From the NCBI RefSeq assembly GCF_042680685.1, contig NZ_JBHUEA010000010.1, positions 1 through 64,000 of the forward strand: DNA of 64,000 bases, written 5' to 3'. Shown here in pieces: positions 23,372 to 32,806 of this stretch. The notes beneath the pieces are model-generated. The model was not told the DNA's origin, did no database searches, and worked only from the letters and a program-made list of their open reading frames with translations. Each line of letters starts with the position of its first letter. Position 1 is the stretch's first letter. The translations under genes and the position numbers were made by a program. This DNA comes from Amnibacterium endophyticum. Its GTDB lineage: Bacteria > Actinomycetota > Actinomycetes > Actinomycetales > Microbacteriaceae.

Positions 23372-24394
23372 GTGCAGCTCGCGCCCCTCCCGCCCGACCC
23401 CTGGCGCATCGACGTGGTCGTCGTGCGGAACGGCTCCCACACGTCGACCGAGCGCAGCGCACTCCGCCGTGGCGTCGAGGCGGGCGAGCTGCTGCGGATC
23501 GGTCACGGGCTCCTCGTCGACGCAGCGGACTTCACGAGCCTCGATCCGGAGGCGCAGCACGTCGTCCGCATGCGCGCGATCGCCGCCGGGAGCTCGCGAC
23601 CCGTGGTCTTCTCCCACGCCTCGGCCGCGGTCGTCCACGGGCTGCCCGTGCTGCGGCAGCGGCTGCGGACGGTCCACACCACGGTCGCGCGTCTGGGAGA
23701 CCGCTCGACCGCCGGCGTCACAGGCCACGTGTTCGCGCTCCTCGAGCAGGAGGTCGTCGAGGTGCACGGTCTGCTGGTCACGACCCCGGCTCGAACCGTC
23801 GTGGACGTCGCAGGCAGCAGGCCGTTCGAGGAGGGCGTGATCACCGCCGACGGCGCGCTGCGCGCGGGCCTGCTCCGATCGGAGCTCCGGTCCGCCGCGG
23901 ACCTCGCGGGCCCGCGTCAGGCGGCCACGCGCATCCTCGACGTCATCGCCTTCGCGCACCCCGGCGCCGAGTCGGCCGCCGAGTCCCGCTTCCGGACGAC
24001 CGCGATGCGGCTCGGCCTCGAGGTGCCCGTGCTGCAGTACCGGGTCGTCCGCGCCGACGGCTCCGAGGCGTTCATCGACGGCGTGTTCCCGATCGCGCGG
24101 GCGGCGGTCGAGGTCGACGGGGACCGCAAGTACCTCGACCCTGCGCTCGCGCCGGACGGCGCCGCTGCGGCCCTGCTGCTCGAGAAGCGGCGGCAGGACG
24201 AGGTGCAGTCCCACTTCGCGCGCCTGGTCCGGATCGGCTGGGTGCAGTCGGGCAGCGCCGCGCTCCTCGGGCCCGTCCTCGCCCGGGTCGGCGTGCTGCC
24301 GCAGCGACCCCGGCCCGGTCTCGCCGCCTACGCCGCGGCCGCCGCGCTCGCCGGCCCGCGGCTCCACCTCGGCCGCCCGCTCCTGCGGTCGTGA
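23372..24394 (+). CDS. DUF559/AbiEi-like endonuclease-fold protein in a palindrome-flanked cassette
   Basis: 340 aa. The N-terminal ~110 residues look like the winged-helix and adjoining domain found in AbiEi-type antitoxin-like proteins of Actinobacteria (STERSALRRGVEAGELLRIGHGLLVD; VFSHASAAVVHGLPVL). Residues ~190-280 fit the DUF559/Vsr-like nuclease fold (AAESRFRTTAMRLGLEVPVLQYRV ... FIDGVFPIARAAVEVDGDRKY ... EKRRQDEV), with acidic and Lys residues where such nucleases bind metal. The GTG start is preceded at six bases by CATCCT, a near-consensus leaderless -10. The last codons and the stop lie inside element B. The function is unknown; DNA or RNA processing is plausible. Confidence 0.78.
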   Translation: MQLAPLPPDPWRIDVVVVRNGSHTSTERSALRRGVEAGELLRIGHGLLVDAADFTSLDPEAQHVVRMRAIAAGSSRPVVFSHASAAVVHGLPVLRQRLRTVHTTVARLGDRSTAGVTGHVFALLEQEVVEVHGLLVTTPARTVVDVAGSRPFEEGVITADGALRAGLLRSELRSAADLAGPRQAATRILDVIAFAHPGAESAAESRFRTTAMRLGLEVPVLQYRVVRADGSEAFIDGVFPIARAAVEVDGDRKYLDPALAPDGAAAALLLEKRRQDEVQSHFARLVRIGWVQSGSAALLGPVLARVGVLPQRPRPGLAAYAAAAALAGPRLHLGRPLLRS

Positions 24395-24450
24395 GGTGCA
24401 GTTGCGGCGCGTCGTGCGGCCGCAACTGCACCTCAGGACCGCAACTGCGG
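24384..24450 (-). repeat. 67-bp palindromic element B, right of the DUF559 gene
   Basis: The inverted counterpart of element A, with a perfect 16-bp inverted repeat (24392-24407 with 24420-24435). It supplies the final codons and the stop of two convergent genes: DUF559 ends LRS-stop and DUF779 ends PQLRS-stop, both encoded by the element. It could also act as a bidirectional terminator. Confidence 0.85.
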
Positions 24451-24855
24451 ACTTGGGGCGACGCCCACCTCGAGGCGCGGCTCGATGCCGAGCTCGCGGA
24501 CCTCCTCGTCCGTCAGCATGCGGCTGCGGATCAGGAAGCGCTTGCCCTCCGGCGCCTCGGCGGAGAAGCCGCTGCCGCGACCGTCCACGAGGTCGATGGT
24601 GAGGTGCGTGAACCGCCAGAGCGCGTACTGCGACGCGGACATCCACACCGGCACCGGGTCGATGCCGTCGACGGCGAGGTCGCCGAGGTGCACGTCCGAG
24701 GCGCCCGTGCGGAACATGCCCGCCGGGTAGCACATCGGGGACGAGCCGTCGCAGCAGCCGCCCGACTGGTGGAACATCAGCGGGCCGTGCCGCGCGGCGA
24801 GGGTCCGCAGCATGTCGGCGGCCGCCGGGGTGAGGTCGATCTTCGACGCGGGCAC
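24433..24855 (-). CDS. DUF779 protein, aldehyde-dehydrogenase companion
   Basis: 140 aa from a GTG. MFHQSGGCCDGSSPMCYP is the DUF779 hallmark, with three Cys able to bind metal, and WMSASQYALWRFTHLTIDLVDGRGSGFSAEAPEG is the second conserved block. The gene almost always sits beside an acetaldehyde/aldehyde dehydrogenase and is probably accessory to it. The last five residues (PQLRS) are encoded by palindromic element B, so the natural C-terminus seems to have been replaced or extended by the element. It shares its direction with the dehydrogenase 106 bases upstream. Confidence 0.9.
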   Translation of the reverse strand: MPASKIDLTPAAADMLRTLAARHGPLMFHQSGGCCDGSSPMCYPAGMFRTGASDVHLGDLAVDGIDPVPVWMSASQYALWRFTHLTIDLVDGRGSGFSAEAPEGKRFLIRSRMLTDEEVRELGIEPRLEVGVAPSPQLRS

Positions 24856-24961
24856 CGCGCCTCCTCCACGGGGACGGGGCCCGCCGCGCGGACGGTGCTC
24901 GCGCGCGACGGGCCGGTCGGTCCGTCCCGCCCCGCGGAGAGCCGCGGGGCGGGACGGCTGA

Positions 24962-26545
<1,584 letters not shown>

Positions 26546-26633
26546 GATGAAGTCCTCCTCGACCTCGTCGTCCGGCACGGATCGCGTGCCGATCGCGACG
26601 GTAGGCGGCCGCAGGTTGCATCCCGTTGCGCGG

Positions 26634-26677
26634 CCCGGAGGACTCCCGGAGGACTCCCGGAGGACTCCCGGAGGACT
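26634..26677 (-). repeat. Four perfect 11-bp tandem repeats upstream of the aldehyde dehydrogenase
   Basis: The unit CCCGGAGGACT is repeated four times without a mismatch at 26634, 26645, 26656 and 26667; the last copy touches the stop codon of the GAF regulator. The 11-bp period puts each copy on the same DNA face. It lies about 90-130 bases before the dehydrogenase start, where an activator would bind. Confidence 0.85.
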
Positions 26678-27866
26678 AGTCGAGGGCGTCGAGGCGGGCG
26701 AGGATGCCGGCCCGCTTCGGGGAGCGCGCCGGCAGCAGCCGCAGCGCCGTCTCGAGGGGGAGGGGGTCCGCGGGCGCGAGCCGGTCGGCGTAGTCGAGCA
26801 GCAGGTCGGGGGAGGCGGCCTCGAGCAGCGCCTCCCGCAGCCGGCCGTCCACCGCGGCCCGGATCTCCTCGATCCCTGGCGCGACCGAACCGGGCAGCAC
26901 GGGCCCGGTGAAGGCGGTAAGCGCCGCGCGATGGGCGCCGCGGTCGAGCATGCCGAGGACGAGGCGGGCGTCGAGGTCGACGGGCACCGGCAGCCGGTAC
27001 GGGCGGCTGAGCGGTGCCAGGGCCGGGGCCGCACCGGACAGCACGTGCCGCAGCCGCACCAGCTCGGCCCGCACCGTGACGACGGCGTCGGGCCTGCCGT
27101 GCACCAGCTCGGCGAGTCGCTCGGCGGAGAGCCCGGCGCGGTGCCACGCGAGCAGCGTCAGCAGCTCGGCGTGCCGCAGCGACAGCTCGACGGTGCGCCC
27201 GCCCGCGGTCAGCTGCGCGACGTCGCGGTCGAGCACCGCGAGCCGTGGCGCGCGTGCGGGCTGCGGCGCCCGGGCCCGGCGGCGCGGCCGCTGCAGCCGC
27301 TTCAGGAGCAGCTCGCGCTCCACGGCCGCGACCGTCGCACCGAGCAGCGCGAGGGTCTCCGGCCGGGCGACGTCGGGACCGCCGGTGACGTCGAGCACGC
27401 CGATCGTCTCGTGGGTGCGGAGGTCGTGCACCGGCACGGCCGTGCAGCTCCACGGCCGCACCTGCAGCGCGAAGTGCTCGGCGCCCGCGATCTGGACCCC
27501 GGCGTCGAGCGCCAGCGCGGTGCCCGGTGCCGCGGTGCCGACCCGGCGCTCGGACCAGTCCGCGCCGGGTACGAAGCGCATCGCCTCCGCTCGGCGGACC
27601 AGCTGCGGGTCGCCCTCCACCCACAGCAGCCGCCCGGCGGCGTCGCCCACGGCGACCACGACGCCGCTGCCCCGGTCGGCGTCCCGCACGAGCAGCGAGC
27701 GGATGACGGGCAGCGCGGCGGCCAGCGGGTGCGCGGCGCGGGTCGCCTCGAGGGAGCCGTCGTCGAGCGGCTCGGACGCCTCGGCGCGCTCCGGGGTGAG
27801 CCGGCCGGCGCGGGCGCGCGCCCACGACTCGGCGACGACCCGCCGCGGGGAGCGCTCGAGCGGCAT
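26676..27866 (-). CDS. GAF-domain transcriptional regulator of the aldehyde dehydrogenase
   Basis: 396 aa. It opens with RSPRRVVAESWARARAGRL, the start typical of AcoR-like GAF sensors. Residues ~60-180 form a GAF domain (RDADRGSGVVVAVGDAAGRLLWVEGD; WSCTAVPVHDLRTHETIGVLDVTGG). Residues ~225-330 look like a winged DNA-binding domain (VELSLRHAELLTLLAWHRAGLSAERLAELVHG), but there is no AAA+ domain or FIS-type helix. This actinobacterial type sits next to aldehyde dehydrogenases and likely senses an aldehyde or alcohol. It starts with AGGAGG seven bases before the ATG. Confidence 0.85.
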   Translation of the reverse strand: MPLERSPRRVVAESWARARAGRLTPERAEASEPLDDGSLEATRAAHPLAAALPVIRSLLVRDADRGSGVVVAVGDAAGRLLWVEGDPQLVRRAEAMRFVPGADWSERRVGTAAPGTALALDAGVQIAGAEHFALQVRPWSCTAVPVHDLRTHETIGVLDVTGGPDVARPETLALLGATVAAVERELLLKRLQRPRRRARAPQPARAPRLAVLDRDVAQLTAGGRTVELSLRHAELLTLLAWHRAGLSAERLAELVHGRPDAVVTVRAELVRLRHVLSGAAPALAPLSRPYRLPVPVDLDARLVLGMLDRGAHRAALTAFTGPVLPGSVAPGIEEIRAAVDGRLREALLEAASPDLLLDYADRLAPADPLPLETALRLLPARSPKRAGILARLDALD

Positions 27867-27957
27867 CCGTGCCTCCTGTCGTCCTCGACCGGGGATGCGC
27901 ACGCACACGGTAACCCGCGGGTCTCCGCAGCGGAACGGGCGGGGCGCGCCCAGGACC

Positions 27958-27963
27958 TACGCT
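27958..27963 (+). promoter_or_regulatory. Putative -10, leaderless, for the glutaredoxin gene
   Basis: TACGCT, six bases before the ATG at 27970; no ribosome site is visible. Confidence 0.55.
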
Positions 27964-27969
27964 TCGACC

Positions 27970-28218
27970 ATGAGCGAGTCGTCCGGGATCGTGTTCTACG
28001 GCGCCGACTGGTGCCGCGACTGCCGTCGGTCGAAGGCGTACCTCGACTCCCGCGGCGTCGAGTACCGCTACGTCGACGTCGAGGTGTCGAAGGAGGCCGC
28101 GGACGAGGCGATGTCCGTCAGCGGTCGCCCGAACATCCCGGTGATCGTCTTCCCCGACGGCTCCCACGTGGTCGAGCCGTCCGACGAGACGCTCGCCGCG
28201 AAGCTCGCCGCGGTCTGA
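27970..28218 (+). CDS. Glutaredoxin/mycoredoxin-like redox protein
   Basis: 82 aa with the redox motif Cys15-Arg-Asp-Cys18 (DWCRDCRRSK) and the cis-proline segment NIPVIVFPDGS, matching the actinobacterial mycoredoxin/NrdH group. These cytosolic proteins reduce protein-mycothiol mixed disulfides or other disulfides. CRDC differs from the WCGYC type but keeps both cysteines. It is a single gene, divergent from the GAF regulator and convergent with the aldolase. Confidence 0.9.
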   Translation: MSESSGIVFYGADWCRDCRRSKAYLDSRGVEYRYVDVEVSKEAADEAMSVSGRPNIPVIVFPDGSHVVEPSDETLAAKLAAV

Positions 28219-28237
28219 CCCGTCCCGCGGCGCTCGG

Positions 28238-28945
28238 TCAGGCGCGGACGCGCGTCGCGATGTCCCCGCCGGCGGCGAGCACGGAGGTGTCGAGCGCGGC
28301 CACGACGAAGTCGAAGCCGAGCTCGACGAGGCGGCGCGCCCGCGGCTCGGTGGCCCCGAACGCGCCGGCGCGCACACCCGCGGCCCGGCAGGCGGCGATC
28401 ACGCGTCGAAGCGGCGCGTCCGGCGCGTCGTCGGCGAGCAGCTCGTCGACGGTCGTGCCGAGGCTGAGCGAGAGGTCGAAGGGGCCGACGAGCACGAGGT
28501 CGAGGTCCGGGGTGCGGGCGATCGCGTCGACGTCGGCGAGCCCGGCCGCGGTCTCGACCATGACCCCGACGAAGGGCGCGGGCGCGTCGGGCGCGGGCTC
28601 GAGGTGGGGGAGCGGGCCGTAGCTGCGGCCGCCCCGGGGCGGGTAGCGCGTCGCGGCGACAGCCGCCTCCGCCTGGTCCGCGCCGTCGACGAGCGGCACG
28701 ACCACCCCGTCGGCGCCGTCGTCGAGCGCGCGGCCGATCAGGTCCGCCGCGTTCGCGCGCGGCCGCACGAGCATCGGCACCCGGGGCGTGCCGCGGTGCT
28801 CGAAGGTCTCGCGCACGGCGCGGTCGTCGAAGTGGCCGTGCTGCTGGTCGAGCAGCACCCAGTCGAAGCCCGCGTGCTCGAGCGCCGCGGCCGTGCGCGG
28901 CTCGCCGAGCAGCGCCCAGACCCCGAGCGAGACGTCCCCTGCCAT
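28238..28945 (-). CDS. HpcH/HpaI-family aldolase
   Basis: 235 aa, near the family's usual 250. GFDWVLLDQQHGHF, PPRGGRSYGPL, VMVETAAGLADVDAIA and LVGPFDLSLSLG are the metal- and pyruvate-binding segments of class II 2-oxo-hydroxyacid aldolases such as HpaI, which cleave or form bonds to pyruvate. The substrate is unknown. It is a single gene with a leaderless promoter. Confidence 0.93.
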   Translation of the reverse strand: MAGDVSLGVWALLGEPRTAAALEHAGFDWVLLDQQHGHFDDRAVRETFEHRGTPRVPMLVRPRANAADLIGRALDDGADGVVVPLVDGADQAEAAVAATRYPPRGGRSYGPLPHLEPAPDAPAPFVGVMVETAAGLADVDAIARTPDLDLVLVGPFDLSLSLGTTVDELLADDAPDAPLRRVIAACRAAGVRAGAFGATEPRARRLVELGFDFVVAALDTSVLAAGGDIATRVRA

Positions 28946-28951
28946 GCGTCG

Positions 28952-28957
28952 ACGCTA
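28952..28957 (-). promoter_or_regulatory. Putative -10, leaderless, for the aldolase
   Basis: TAGCGT on the minus strand, six bases before the ATG at 28945. Confidence 0.5.
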
Positions 28958-29716
28958 CCCAGTCGGCCGGAGCGGGAGCACGCCGATCGCGACCGTGCCG
29001 TCGACCTCGTCGTCGGCGACGACCGCGACGTCGAGGCCCGCGCCCTCGAGCAGCAGCGCGGTCCAGGCGGCCTGCGTGCGGCCGGTCTCGATCAGCACGG
29101 CGCCGCCCGGAGCCAGCCACGCGGGCGCGGCGGCGGCGACGCGTCGGTGCAGGTCCAGCCCGTCGGCGCCCCCGTCGAGCGCCATGGCGGGCTCGAAGTC
29201 CCGCGCCTCGCGGGGCATGTCCGCGATCCGGTCCGTGGGCACGTACGGCGCGTTCACGGCCAGCACGTCGACCCGGCCCCGGAGCGCGGCCGGCAGGGCG
29301 TCCAGCAGGTCGCCCTCGTGCGCGGCGCCGACGCCCGCGAGCGTGCGGCGCGCGTTCGCGACCGCCGCCGGGTCGAGGTCCGCCGCGTGCAGCTCGACGC
29401 CCGGGACGCGGCGCGCGACGGCGAGGCCGACCGCCCCCGTCCCGCAGCAGAGGTCGACGACGACCGCGCCCTGACGCGCCCGCTCGGCCGCCGCGCGGGC
29501 GAGCAGCTCCGTCCGGCGGCGGGGCACGAACACGTGCGGGTCCACCGGCACCTTCAGGCCGTCGAAGGCGGCCCAGCCGAGCAGCGGCGCGAGCGGGTCG
29601 CCCGCGACCCGTCGCGCGACGAGCGCCTCGAGGTCCCCGCCCGCCTCCTCGAGCAGCGCCGCCTCGTCCTCCGCGAACACGACGCCGGCGGCGCGGAGCC
29701 GCTCGACGACGCTCAG
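28955..29716 (-). CDS. PrmC-related protein N5-glutamine methyltransferase
   Basis: Up to 253 aa. VVDLCCGTGAVGLAVARR is the SAM-binding motif I, and NAPYVP is the NPPY-type motif of glutamine/adenine N-methyltransferases with Ala for the first Pro. LGWAAFDGLKVPVDPHVFVPRRRTELL is the HemK/PrmC N-terminal block. It matches the actinobacterial PrmC-like family of unknown substrate. The start is unclear: the conserved N-terminus SVVERLRAAGVVF needs a CTG at 29716, overlapping the TGA of the upstream gene (CTGA); the first ordinary codon is a GTG at 29680, which would trim conserved sequence. Confidence 0.82.
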   Translation of the reverse strand: MSVVERLRAAGVVFAEDEAALLEEAGGDLEALVARRVAGDPLAPLLGWAAFDGLKVPVDPHVFVPRRRTELLARAAAERARQGAVVVDLCCGTGAVGLAVARRVPGVELHAADLDPAAVANARRTLAGVGAAHEGDLLDALPAALRGRVDVLAVNAPYVPTDRIADMPREARDFEPAMALDGGADGLDLHRRVAAAAPAWLAPGGAVLIETGRTQAAWTALLLEGAGLDVAVVADDEVDGTVAIGVLPLRPTG

Positions 29717-32004
29717 CGGGCCGCGACCGGCAGGTCGTCGCGGTTCACCCCGCCGCGCCGCCACTCGACGATCCGCCAGCGCCGCTTGAGCGCCTGCCGC
29801 GCCAGCCGCGCGTCCGGGTTCACGGCCGTGGCGGTGCCGACGAGCGACAGCCACGGCAGGTCCGCGACGCTGTCCCCGTACGCGTAGGACGCGGCGAGGT
29901 CGTAGCCGCCGCGCTGCGCCGCCCGCTGCAGCCACGCGGCCCGCGCCTCGTCGACCAGCGGCGGGGCGCCGAGGTAGCCGGTCAGGGTTCCGTGCTCCTC
30001 GTGCATCGTGCCGGCGACGACCTCGTCGAAGAGGTGCGCGAGCGGCTCGGCGAGCACCCCGATCGAGCCGGTGAGCAGCACGGTGCGGTGCCCGGCGGCC
30101 CGGTGCTGCCGCACGCGCTCCAGCGCGTCGGCGCTCGTGTGGGCGAGCAGCGCGTCCGTGTAGCGGCCGCGCACGGCGCGCTCGAGCCCGGACGCGGAGG
30201 TGCCGGCGTAGCGGCGCAGGAAGGTGCGGATGAACTCGCCGCGGTCCCGGTGCTCGGCCGCGAGGTAGGCGGGCAGGCGGGTGAGGATCGCCGCGGCTTC
30301 GGCCAGCGCGGCCCCGTCGCCGCTGGCCGCCTGCCGCACCCAGAGCAGCTGCTGCACGATGTTCGAGTCGACGAGCACGCCCTCGAGGTCGAACACGGCG
30401 AGCACGTCGGTGCGCTCGGGCAGGTCCGGCGCGGTCTGCGGGGCGGCGGCGCTGCTGCGCCCCCGCTGGAAGACCCGCATCAGCTGGGTCACGGCCGGCA
30501 CGTGCACGCGCTGCAGGTAGTCGCGCCAGTCGATGCGCGTCACGTCGAACGCCTCGTCCGGCCGGTCGGCGGCGACCCGGGCGGAGAGCGCCCGGGCGTT
30601 CGCGTCGTCGAAGATCACCTCGGTGCCGACGTACGCGCGGTACAGGTCCGACAGGGTGCGGAGGCTCGCGAGGTCGCGCTCCCGCTTGCCCATCGTCTTC
30701 TGCCAGCCCCGGGTGCGCGCGCTCGACGGCAGCCGGTCGAGCGCGGTGTTCGCCGCGCCGACGACCCGCTCCAGCCGCGTCAGCGAGCGCTCGAGGCGGC
30801 GGTCGCCGGGGAACCGCCAGATCGGCAGCCGGTCGGCGCCCGCGGTGTCCGGGATCGGGTTGGCGGTGAAGTACTCGCGCACGTTGCCGTACATGGAGTG
30901 GAACGGCAGCGGGTTGCTCGCGCCCGAGGCGACGTGCAGGTAGCGGGGCGCGCCCGCGGGCGGCGGCGTGGCCGCGGCCGCGAGGATCGCGTTCACGACG
31001 AAGTCGACCGGGATGACGTCGAGCACGCTGTCCGGCACGCCCGGGAAGTCGGGCAGCTGCCCCTTGCCGAAGGCGAGGATCAGCGGGTCGGCGACCTTGA
31101 AGCCGTCGATCCAGCCTGGGGAGGGGTGCGCGAGCGCGCTCTCGATGACGCTCGGCCGCACGACGGAGAGCCGGTGCTCGGCGCCCCACAGCTCCTCGGC
31201 CGCGCGCTCGGCGAGGGCCTTCGTCAGGGTGTACACGTCGGTCCAGCCGAGGCTCTGCGCCCGGGCGCGGCCCGCGGCGACGAGGCGCTGCTTGACCCAG
31301 GCGATCCGCGCCTCCTCCGCGGCGCGCGCGACGGCCTGCGGGCCCTCCTTGCCGTGCTGCAGGCGTGCCGCGGATAGCAGCCCCTTGAGCACCCCCGGCT
31401 CGCGGCTGCGCAGCTCGACCCGCTGGCGGGCGGCCGCGGCGGCGTCGGACTCGACGCGCCAGTCGGCGTCGTGCGTCAGCCGCGCCTCCGGCAGCACGCC
31501 CTTGCGGATGCCGCCGACGTAGCAGGTGGAGACGTGCACGACGTGCGGGTCCGCGCCGGTGGCCCGGATCGCGGTGTAGAGGTTCCGCGCGCCGCCGGTG
31601 TTCGTCGCGAACGCCTCGTCGATCGGCGGGTCGAACGAGACGGTCGAGGCGCTGTGGATCACGACGTCGAGGTCCGCCGGCAGGTCGCCGACCGCGTCGA
31701 GCGAGCCCTCGACCGCGGTGACGCGCTCGGCGAAGACGCGCGCCGCCTCGTCGCGGCCGACCGCCTCGCGCCACGGCTTGAACACCGGCTTGGACAGCAG
31801 CTTGCGCACGCGGTCCTCGGCCGACTGGCCCGCCTTGCCGCGGACGAGCATCGAGACGCGGGCGTCGGGGTGGGAGACGAGCAGGCGCTCGAGCACGGCC
31901 TGTCCGACGAAGCCCGTGCCGCCCGTGAGCAGCACGTGGCCCGAGATCCGGCCGACGGGCTCGGGGGCGGGGGTTCCGGTGCCGGCTCCGGCTGCGTTCG
32001 TCAT
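29713..32004 (-). CDS. Fatty acyl-CoA reductase fused to a HAD-family domain
   Basis: 763 aa. Residues ~20-510 are a FAR1-like reductase: NADPH site LLTGGTGFVGQAVLERLL (from Leu25), catalytic Tyr258-x3-Lys262 (VYTLTKALAE), and SVVRPSVIESALAHPSPGWIDGFK and VIPVDFVVNAILAAA, all collinear with animal fatty acyl-CoA reductases, which make fatty alcohols. Residues ~535-750 are a HAD-IB-like domain (VFDLEGVLVDSN; VLLTGSIGVLAEPL; SYAYGDSVADLPWLS). Motif I reads Asp539-x-Glu541 where Asp-x-Asp is usual, and the motif III Lys seems to be Arg. It is divergent, by 22 bases, from the other three ether-lipid-type genes. Confidence 0.9.
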   Translation of the reverse strand: MTNAAGAGTGTPAPEPVGRISGHVLLTGGTGFVGQAVLERLLVSHPDARVSMLVRGKAGQSAEDRVRKLLSKPVFKPWREAVGRDEAARVFAERVTAVEGSLDAVGDLPADLDVVIHSASTVSFDPPIDEAFATNTGGARNLYTAIRATGADPHVVHVSTCYVGGIRKGVLPEARLTHDADWRVESDAAAAARQRVELRSREPGVLKGLLSAARLQHGKEGPQAVARAAEEARIAWVKQRLVAAGRARAQSLGWTDVYTLTKALAERAAEELWGAEHRLSVVRPSVIESALAHPSPGWIDGFKVADPLILAFGKGQLPDFPGVPDSVLDVIPVDFVVNAILAAAATPPPAGAPRYLHVASGASNPLPFHSMYGNVREYFTANPIPDTAGADRLPIWRFPGDRRLERSLTRLERVVGAANTALDRLPSSARTRGWQKTMGKRERDLASLRTLSDLYRAYVGTEVIFDDANARALSARVAADRPDEAFDVTRIDWRDYLQRVHVPAVTQLMRVFQRGRSSAAAPQTAPDLPERTDVLAVFDLEGVLVDSNIVQQLLWVRQAASGDGAALAEAAAILTRLPAYLAAEHRDRGEFIRTFLRRYAGTSASGLERAVRGRYTDALLAHTSADALERVRQHRAAGHRTVLLTGSIGVLAEPLAHLFDEVVAGTMHEEHGTLTGYLGAPPLVDEARAAWLQRAAQRGGYDLAASYAYGDSVADLPWLSLVGTATAVNPDARLARQALKRRWRIVEWRRGGVNRDDLPVAAR

Positions 32005-32026
32005 CGGGTCCGTATCGTATTGGCCC
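32005..32026. promoter_or_regulatory. 22-bp divergent promoter with overlapping -10 elements
   Basis: On the plus strand TATCGT (32013-32018) lies eight bases before the GTG at 32027. On the minus strand TACGAT (32014-32019) lies nine bases before the ATG at 32004. The two hexamers share five base pairs, so polymerase can probably fire in only one direction at a time, and both mRNAs would be leaderless. Confidence 0.55.
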
Positions 32027-32806
32027 GTGACGACGGCACTCGTGACCGGGGCGACGAGCGGCATCGGCGCCGCGTTCGCCAGGGCGCTCGCCCGCCGCGG
32101 CTGGGACCTGGTCCTCGTCGCGCGGGACGAGGAGCGGCTGGAGGCCGAGGCGCGCGCGCACCGCGCGGCGGGCCGGCGGGTCGAGGTGCTGCGCGCCGAC
32201 CTCGCCGACCGGGCGGACGTCGACCGCGTCGCGGCGCGCTTGGAGGACGCCGACCGGCCGGTCGACCTGCTCGTGAACAACGCCGGCTTCTCGGTGCGGG
32301 AGCCGCTGACGGGCAGGGACGTCGCCGCGCACGACCGGGCATTCGAGGTGATGGTGCGAGCGGTCCTCGTGCTCTCCGGGGCCGCCGGGCGGGCGATGCG
32401 GGCGCGCGGGCGCGGCCGCATCGTGAACGTCGGCAGCACGGCGGGCCGCATGACGATGGGCGGCTACTCGGCGATCAAGGCCTGGGTGACGGTCTTCACC
32501 GAGGGCCTGTCGAACGAGCTCGCCGGCACCGGCGTGACCGCGATGGTGCTCGAGCCCGGCTGGGTGCGCACGGAGTTCCACGAGCGGGCGGGCATCAGCG
32601 CGTCCTCGATGCCGTCGGCCCTCTGGCTCGACGCGGACGCGCTGGTGGAGTCCGCGCTGAAGGACCTGTCGCGGGGCGTCGTGGTCTCGACGCCGTCGCT
32701 GCGCTACAAGGCGCTGATGCTCGTCGTGCGGCACGGGCCGCGCGGCGGCGTGCGGCGCGTCTCGCGGGCGCTGTCGTCGCGCCGCCGCGCTAGCCTCTCC
32801 CCGTGA
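32027..32806 (+). CDS. Short-chain dehydrogenase/reductase in the ether-lipid-type cluster
   Basis: 259 aa classical SDR: TGATSGIG (NADPH binding), NNAGFS, a Ser in VNVGSTAG, and Tyr-x3-Lys in YSAIKAWV. Many SDRs have this pattern, so the substrate cannot be read from motifs alone. Its place in one transcription unit with an acyltransferase and an alkylglycerone-phosphate synthase makes acyl/alkyl-dihydroxyacetone-phosphate reductase the natural proposal (inferred). Its stop overlaps the acyltransferase GTG (GTGA). Confidence 0.9.
   Translation: MTTALVTGATSGIGAAFARALARRGWDLVLVARDEERLEAEARAHRAAGRRVEVLRADLADRADVDRVAARLEDADRPVDLLVNNAGFSVREPLTGRDVAAHDRAFEVMVRAVLVLSGAAGRAMRARGRGRIVNVGSTAGRMTMGGYSAIKAWVTVFTEGLSNELAGTGVTAMVLEPGWVRTEFHERAGISASSMPSALWLDADALVESALKDLSRGVVVSTPSLRYKALMLVVRHGPRGGVRRVSRALSSRRRASLSP
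32791..32796 (+). promoter_or_regulatory. Possible internal -10 for the acyltransferase gene
   Basis: TAGCCT, six bases before the GTG at 32803, inside the end of the SDR gene. It would allow a separate leaderless transcript for the last two genes. Confidence 0.4.

Noticed and set aside
26634..26677. CRISPR-like array
   Set aside because: Units are 11 bp and directly abutting with no spacers; no cas genes are nearby.
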